Below, one piece after another: positions 1 to 4,277 of a stretch of 6,065 nucleotides of DNA. The DNA is from an uncultured Pelagibacteraceae bacterium (lineage in GTDB: Bacteria; Pseudomonadota; Alphaproteobacteria; Pelagibacterales; Pelagibacteraceae), in the NCBI GenBank assembly GCA_902578175.1, contig CACHBY010000025.1, positions 1 through 6,065 of the forward strand, given 5' to 3'. The stretch's first letter is position 1. Every line of letters starts with the position of its first letter. The notes below the pieces were generated by a model, which was not told the DNA's origin, did not search any database, and saw only the letters and a list, made by a program, of their open reading frames with translations. The position numbers were made by a program, and so were the translations under genes.

Positions 1-2
1 AA

Positions 3-956
3 GCAAAAATTTTACTCGATGAGTCAAAAGAAAAAATTATAAAAAATAATGATTTTAATATTTTTCTTGGAACCAGATATTTGTATGAAGGAGATTTTGA
101 AAATGGCTGGAAATATTATGAATTTAGATTGGCCAAAAAAATAAACTTTTTAGAAAATATAAAAGAGTGGAACGGAGAGGATTTAAATTCAAAAAAAATA
201 GCAGTTATAAATGAGCAAGGAATAGGTGATGCAATACAATTTTCAAAATATATTCTTCCTCTTCTAAAAATTTCACAACATGTGACTTTTATAGTACAAA
301 AAAAAATACAAGATATATTTAGGACTGATATTACAAATCTTACTATTTGTGATCACGAAAAAATATTTAATAAAAAATTCGATTATAAGATAACTCTAGG
401 TTCACTTATAAAATACTTTTACGACAAAAAAATAGATGGAAATCTCCTAAATACAAAACTAGGATTTATTGAAAAATGGAGAAATGAAATTGATACAAAA
501 AAAATAAATGTGGGATTGGTTTGGTCTGGGTCTTATACTGGAGCAAATCAACCATACAGATCAGTTCCTTTAAAATGTTTTGGTAAGTTACTTTCTTTAG
601 ATTTGAATTTTTATTGTCTTCAAAATGAAATTTGGGAGAGAGATTTAAGCTATTTTAAATCATCAAAACTAATAGATTATGGTAAATATAACTTAAAAGA
701 TATCTGCTCAATTATTCAAAATTTAGATTTAGTAATTTCAGTTGATACTTCTCTACTCCACTTATCTGCTTCACTGAATAAGGAAACCTGGGGTATCCTT
801 GATATATCCCCTGAATGGAGATGGGGAAAGTTTAATTTAATTAATCCATATAAGTCTCTAAAACTTTTTCATCAAAAAAGATTTAATGATTGGGAAGATT
901 TAGAAAAAAATCTTTATGAAAACCTAAAAAATAAAATAAAAAATTTAAATAAATAA
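3..956 (+). CDS. TPR-type glycosyltransferase (GT9-like C-terminal domain), 5'-truncated by window edge
   Basis: This is the 3' part of a larger gene; 317 residues are visible and the frame is open to the left edge. The 26 codons before the TTG at 81 continue the protein, and that TTG lies inside the motif YLYEGDFENGWKYYEFR (about residues 26-42), which in TPR glycosyltransferases joins the repeats to the catalytic part. I therefore treat the TTG as an internal Leu codon; the missing N-terminus probably holds TPR units. Family-like blocks follow: NEQGIGDAIQFSKY (70-83), VGLVWSGS (170-177), RSVPL (186-190), LDLVISVDTSLLHLSASL (241-258) and PEWRWG (270-275). These resemble the ADP-heptose:LPS heptosyltransferase (GT9) fold attached to TPR repeats. 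No signal peptide or membrane segment is visible. The likely role is transfer of a sugar to a surface glycan or protein; donor and acceptor are unknown. The 3' end is a TAA, 45 bases before the next gene. The family call is firm, the exact activity is not. Confidence 0.85.
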   Translation, partial: AKILLDESKEKIIKNNDFNIFLGTRYLYEGDFENGWKYYEFRLAKKINFLENIKEWNGEDLNSKKIAVINEQGIGDAIQFSKYILPLLKISQHVTFIVQKKIQDIFRTDITNLTICDHEKIFNKKFDYKITLGSLIKYFYDKKIDGNLLNTKLGFIEKWRNEIDTKKINVGLVWSGSYTGANQPYRSVPLKCFGKLLSLDLNFYCLQNEIWERDLSYFKSSKLIDYGKYNLKDICSIIQNLDLVISVDTSLLHLSASLNKETWGILDISPEWRWGKFNLINPYKSLKLFHQKRFNDWEDLEKNLYENLKNKIKNLNK

Positions 957-1001
957 AATGTAATATTTAAAAAAAATGAAATCTCTTAATTTAATAATCA
1001 T

Positions 1002-2012
1002 ATGAAAAATAATTTAAAATTAGGAATTATGGGAATCGATCATGGTCATATTTTTGACATGTTGGATGAGATGTTAAAAAAAGGATGTACTTGTGATTAT
1101 TTTTGGACAGAAGGTGATCCATTAACTTTAAAAAAATTTAATTTAAAATATCCAAACATTAAAAGAAAAGAAAATAAATATGAAATATTAAATGATCCAT
1201 CTATTGATATGATTTTAATATCTTCAATTCCAAAAGATAGAGCTCATAATTCAATAGAAGCTTTAAAGGCTGGAAAAGATGTGATGGTCGATAAACCTGG
1301 TTGTACTACCCTAGATCAACTAAACAAGCTCAAAAAAACAGTTAAACAAACTGGAAAAATTTGGTCAGTAAATTTTTCAGAAAGATTTCATGTTGCAGCT
1401 GTTGCAAAAGCAGAAGAATTAGTTAGCGAAGATAAAATTGGTAAAGTAAAGCAAACGATTGGTACTGGTCCTCATAGACAAGGTAATTATGAAAGACCTG
1501 ATTGGTTTTATGATAGAGAAAGTTATGGTGGGATAATTACTGATATAGGTTCACATCAAATTCATCAGTTTTTAGTATTTACAAATTCAAATGAAACAAA
1601 GATTAATCATGCTCTTGTAGAAAATACTACTAAGAAGGAAAAGCCCGGCTTTCAAGATTTTGGTGAAGTTAATCTAACTGGCAATGGTGGACATGGTTAC
1701 ATTAGATTGGATTGGTTTACTCCAGATGCACTTCCAACATGGGGAGATGGAAGATTATTAATCCTTGGCGATAAAGGCTATATTGAAATTAGAAAATATA
1801 CAGATTTGGCAAAATCAGAAAAAGGTAATCATTTGTATTTAGCCAATAATGAAGAAGTTAAATACATCGATTGCTCTGATGTCGAGCTGCCCTATTTTAG
1901 AAATTTAATTTATGATGTAATCAATAGATCTGAAACTGCTTGCCCGCAGGAATTAACTTATCTTTCAATGGAACTTGCAATAAAAGCACAATTAAAAGCT
2001 GAAACAAAATGA
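1002..2012 (+). CDS. Gfo/Idh/MocA-family oxidoreductase (first of a coupled pair)
   Basis: A 336-residue NAD(P)-dependent sugar or polyol dehydrogenase of usual family length, probably cytoplasmic. The N-terminal Rossmann domain (about 1-125) opens with LKLGIMGIDHGHIFDM, in which the usual GxGxxG is replaced by GIDHGHIF, a variant I associate with one subgroup of the family. SSIPKDRAHNSIEALKAGKDVMVDKPG (residues 74-100) is the conserved strand-helix-strand ending in the EKP-type motif, here DKP, with Lys98 the expected catalytic or cofactor-binding lysine. The C-terminal half has GGIITDIGSHQIHQF (176-190), whose Asp181-x3-His185 matches the family's D-x3-H active-site pattern. The ATG at 1002 is chosen because the Rossmann strand begins a few residues later; no clear Shine-Dalgarno precedes it. 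The stop overlaps the next start, so the pair is probably one translational unit. The substrate is not determinable. Family certain, reaction unknown. Confidence 0.93.
   Translation: MKNNLKLGIMGIDHGHIFDMLDEMLKKGCTCDYFWTEGDPLTLKKFNLKYPNIKRKENKYEILNDPSIDMILISSIPKDRAHNSIEALKAGKDVMVDKPGCTTLDQLNKLKKTVKQTGKIWSVNFSERFHVAAVAKAEELVSEDKIGKVKQTIGTGPHRQGNYERPDWFYDRESYGGIITDIGSHQIHQFLVFTNSNETKINHALVENTTKKEKPGFQDFGEVNLTGNGGHGYIRLDWFTPDALPTWGDGRLLILGDKGYIEIRKYTDLAKSEKGNHLYLANNEEVKYIDCSDVELPYFRNLIYDVINRSETACPQELTYLSMELAIKAQLKAETK
2009..2012 (+). promoter_or_regulatory. ATGA stop/start overlap coupling the two dehydrogenase genes
   Basis: The TGA of the first oxidoreductase (2010-2012) and the ATG of the second (2009-2011) share the four bases ATGA. 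Only a weak purine-rich stretch (AAAAG about 14 bases upstream) precedes this start, so re-initiation by terminating ribosomes is the probable way the second gene is translated. This implies similar output of the two enzymes; the overlap is seen directly, the coupling is inferred. Confidence 0.75.
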
Positions 2013-3091
2013 AGAAATATCAAGTAGCAATTATAGGAACTAACATTGGTGCTAAGCACTATGAGTATTTTCAAAAAGTTAAAGATAGATTTAATGTTCA
2101 TACTTTATGTGGTCTTACAAGAGATGCTATTGATAATATTTTATCAAAAGATACTGAAACAAAAGTATCACTTAAATTTGAAGATGTATTAAAAGTAAAA
2201 GAAATAGATATCATTGATATATGCCTTCCACCCCACTTACATTTTTCTGCATGTAAAAAAGCTATGGAAGCTAGAAAGCATGTAATTTGTGAAAAACCAT
2301 TGGTATCAAGTCTTAAAGAAGTTGATGAATTAGAAAAGATCAGTAAAGAAACTGGTAAAATCATTTTTCCAGTTTTCCAATATCGATATGGTCTAGGATT
2401 TTCAAAGTTAAAAGCGTTAATGAAATCTGGTTTAGCAGGAAAACCTTTAGTTGCTTCTTTAGAAACACATTGGAATAGAGGTAGAGATTATTATTCAAAA
2501 CCTTGGAGAGGAACTTGGGAAGGTGAACAAGGTGGAGCTATATTAAGTCATTCGATACACATTCATGACTTAGTCAGTATGATCTTAGGACCTGTTTCAA
2601 ATGTATTTGCTAAATTATCAACAAGAGTAAATGATATTGAGGTTGAAGATTGCGCAGCTTTGTCAATTGAAATGGAAAATGGGACATTGGTTACAAGCTC
2701 AATTACACTTGGAGCTGCAAATGATACAAGTAGACTAAGATTTTGTTTTGAAGGATTAACAGCTGAGTCCGGTGCATCTCCAGATAAACCATACAGTCCA
2801 GCAGATGATGAGTGGCATTTTTTACCAAGACCACCTGTTACTCAAGCTCAAATAGATGAAGTATTATCAAAAGTAGAAGAACCACAATCTTGGTACGCAG
2901 GTATGTTTGATGAAATTGCAAATAAATTAAATAAATCTCCTAGTGATGAGGTAACCTTATCAGATGCTAGAAAATCTTTGGAATTTGTAACCGCTATCTA
3001 TGATTCTTCCAGACAAAACAAAAACATTAAACTTCCAGTTGATAAAGATAATCCACTTTATCATTCATGGTTACCAAATAATTCATGGTAA
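2009..3091 (+). CDS. Gfo/Idh/MocA-family oxidoreductase (second of a coupled pair)
   Basis: A 360-residue dehydrogenase of the same superfamily as its upstream neighbour but clearly diverged from it. The N-terminal Rossmann domain starts YQVAIIGTNIGAKHYEYF; IDIIDICLPPHLHF (66-79) and HVICEKPLVSSLKEVDEL (91-108) are the family blocks, with Lys96 in the EKP motif. In the C-terminal domain WRGTWEGEQGGAILSHSIHIHDL (166-188) aligns with the GGxxxDxxxH block: His184 is kept, but the position normally Asp is Ser180, followed by an HxHD motif. This suggests a subgroup with a different active-site arrangement. A further segment (about 251-300, rich in Pro, Asp and Trp) probably belongs to the substrate-binding beta-sheet domain. 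The ATG overlaps the previous TGA by four bases (ATGA), indicating translational coupling. Likely a cytoplasmic NAD(P)-dependent enzyme acting on a sugar or its derivative; the substrate is unknown. Confidence 0.93.
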   Translation: MKKYQVAIIGTNIGAKHYEYFQKVKDRFNVHTLCGLTRDAIDNILSKDTETKVSLKFEDVLKVKEIDIIDICLPPHLHFSACKKAMEARKHVICEKPLVSSLKEVDELEKISKETGKIIFPVFQYRYGLGFSKLKALMKSGLAGKPLVASLETHWNRGRDYYSKPWRGTWEGEQGGAILSHSIHIHDLVSMILGPVSNVFAKLSTRVNDIEVEDCAALSIEMENGTLVTSSITLGAANDTSRLRFCFEGLTAESGASPDKPYSPADDEWHFLPRPPVTQAQIDEVLSKVEEPQSWYAGMFDEIANKLNKSPSDEVTLSDARKSLEFVTAIYDSSRQNKNIKLPVDKDNPLYHSWLPNNSW

Positions 3092-3210
3092 ATTATAACT
3101 TTAACAAAGAAAAACTTGAAACAATTTAGATATATTTTTAGTTTATTATAAAACTAAGTCATCATAAGTAATTCAATAAATTAATAAAAAGAGTTATAAA
3201 ATTAGAATAA
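3092..3210. other. Intergenic spacer between dehydrogenase pair and methyltransferase
   Basis: A 119-base AT-rich gap with no open frame of note. A TTGAAA at 3116-3121 could be a -35 box, but no TATAAT-like box lies at 16-18 bases from it, so I do not call a promoter. It holds one short inverted repeat. The methyltransferase may be read from a promoter here or by read-through from the dehydrogenases; the sequence does not decide. Confidence 0.5.
3138..3157. repeat. Inverted repeat TTAGTTT / AAACTAA
   Basis: Two perfect 7-base arms (3138-3144 and 3151-3157) flank a 6-base loop, 46 bases after the stop of the second dehydrogenase. There is only one G-C pair and no T-run follows on either strand, so it is a poor intrinsic terminator. 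It could be a 3'-end stabilising hairpin, an operator, or chance in AT-rich DNA. Confidence 0.35.
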
Positions 3211-3939
3211 ATGAACAAAAAAATTATTAAAAATTTATTTCCTCAAGGCGTATGGGATTATTTAAGATATTTGAAATACAAATTCTTTAAGAATGGATAT
3301 TTTGCTCAAAATGATCTAGATAAAAAAATGCTAAAGTATCTTAACTACAAAAATGGATATTTTATTGAAATAGGAGCAAACGATGGATTTACTGCTTCGA
3401 ACACTTTGGCTTTTGAAAACAAATTAAATTGGAGGGGAGTGCTAATTGAACCAAGCCCTAATTTGTTTCTAACCTGCTGCTATTATAGGTCTAAAATAGG
3501 AAATTATATATATTGTAATGCTTGTGTGCCATTTGACTATAAAGATGAATATGTAGTTATAGATTATGCAAATTTAATGTCTATATCTGCATCTCTCAAT
3601 AATGATATTAAAGATATTGAATCCTTTAAAAAAAAAGGAAAAGCACATCTTAATAAATTTGGAAGAAAATTAAAATTTGGTGCTATTGCTAGAACTTTGA
3701 CAAATATTCTTAATGATAGTAATTCACCAAATAATATTGACTTTATGTCTCTAGATGTAGAGGGTGCAGAGTTAGATGTTTTAAATGGATTAGATTTTGG
3801 AAAATATGTAATTAAGTATATTTTAGTAGAGACCAGAGATAGTAAAAAAATTGAAAATTTTTTAAAAAATCATGATTATATAATGATAGATGCTCTTTCA
3901 CATCATGATTATCTTTTTGAAAAAAAAACATCTCAATAA
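3211..3939 (+). CDS. FkbM-family SAM-dependent methyltransferase
   Basis: A 242-residue protein of the usual size for FkbM-type (Methyltransf_21) O-methyltransferases. After a basic, aromatic N-terminus (1-45) the SAM-binding core shows motif I, GYFIEIGANDGFTASNT (49-65), with its glycine-rich loop; the acidic end of strand 2, GVLIEPSPNLF (76-86), where Glu80 should bind the ribose hydroxyls; and IDFMSLDVEGAELDVLNGLD (176-195), the strongly conserved FkbM block with Asp182, Glu184 and Glu187. IKYILVETRD (201-210) is the following core strand. No signal peptide or membrane helix is seen, so it is probably cytoplasmic. In glycan islands such enzymes usually O-methylate a sugar; this target is inferred from context only. 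The ATG at 3211 places motif I at the normal distance; no good Shine-Dalgarno precedes it. Two 9-base A runs lie in the gene (3628-3636 and 3920-3928). Family assignment is secure, the acceptor unknown. Confidence 0.93.
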   Translation: MNKKIIKNLFPQGVWDYLRYLKYKFFKNGYFAQNDLDKKMLKYLNYKNGYFIEIGANDGFTASNTLAFENKLNWRGVLIEPSPNLFLTCCYYRSKIGNYIYCNACVPFDYKDEYVVIDYANLMSISASLNNDIKDIESFKKKGKAHLNKFGRKLKFGAIARTLTNILNDSNSPNNIDFMSLDVEGAELDVLNGLDFGKYVIKYILVETRDSKKIENFLKNHDYIMIDALSHHDYLFEKKTSQ

Positions 3940-4241
3940 TAAATACCATATTGTTTATTTTTAAAATTAACAAATCAAACACAATTAAACTCTGGAAAAT
4001 TACTTAGGAAGCCAGTGATTATTTGATGTGATAAAGGATCAGATTACTTCACAATAATAAAGATAAAAAGGCTAGTTTTAGAGGGTATTTGTAGATAAAA
4101 AATAAAAAATGAACACTTTATTATTCATGATGCCTGATTATATAATCCAATCAGATTAGTAATAATTGACTTTGGTCCATCTTAGTAATGTAAATAGTTA
4201 TAAGTGATTTTTTAAATTTTTATAGAGAATTATCTTCAATT
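3940..4241. other. Convergent intergenic region, about 300 bases, no supported gene
   Basis: This gap lies between the 3' ends of the methyltransferase (plus) and the carbamoyltransferase (minus). It is unusually long for such tightly packed DNA. One plus-strand frame (3943-4095) runs about 50 codons with a single TGA at 4024 and encodes nothing I recognise; a decayed gene is possible but unproven. Short elements include an AATAAA/TTTATT pair just after the methyltransferase stop (3938-3943 and 3954-3959), a 6-base CTGATT/AATCAG inverted repeat (4134-4139 and 4149-4154), and a 9-base direct repeat ATCAGATTA (4038-4046 and 4150-4158). I see no tRNA, recognisable transposase or intact small gene on either strand. 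Confidence 0.5.
4181..4213 (+). terminator. Possible plus-strand intrinsic terminator for the methyltransferase transcript
   Basis: CTTAGTAA (4181-4188) can pair with TTATAAG (4198-4204) through a 9-base loop with one bulged G, followed after three bases by six T (4208-4213). Orientation and T-run suit a terminator of plus-strand transcripts. The stem is almost all A-T, so it is weak and could be chance. Confidence 0.25.
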
Positions 4242-4277
4242 TCAATCAAGTTGAAATTTATTTTTATAATTTTTTTT
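4238..4277 (+). terminator. Possible plus-strand terminator hairpin overlapping the carbamoyltransferase stop
   Basis: Perfect 8-base arms AATTTCAA (4238-4245) and TTGAAATT (4251-4258) enclose a 5-base loop; a T-rich stretch follows on the plus strand, ending in eight T (4270-4277). It could stop plus-strand transcription from running antisense into the opposing gene. Caveats: only one G-C pair, and the T-rich stretch is also the Lys/Asn-rich C-terminal coding sequence of the minus-strand gene. On the minus strand no T-run follows the hairpin. Confidence 0.35.

Noticed and set aside
2098..2364. An 88-codon open frame on the minus strand inside the second dehydrogenase
   Set aside because: It lies wholly within a well-supported plus-strand gene, shows no family motif, and is the antisense shadow of it.
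3116..3150. Promoter candidate TTGAAA at 3116 with AT-rich sequence downstream
   Set aside because: No -10-like hexamer lies at a 16-18 base spacing; AT-rich DNA yields such half-sites often.
3943..4098. A possible small or broken gene: about 50 plus-strand codons interrupted by TGA at 4024, containing CDKGSDYFTIIKIK
   Set aside because: No start or ribosome site, no recognised family, and one such frame in AT-rich noncoding DNA is not surprising. Kept only as a point for database search.
4110..4160. A tiny frame MNTLLFMMPDYIIQSD after the gap midpoint
   Set aside because: Sixteen codons, no Shine-Dalgarno, no hydrophobic or toxin-like pattern strong enough to call.
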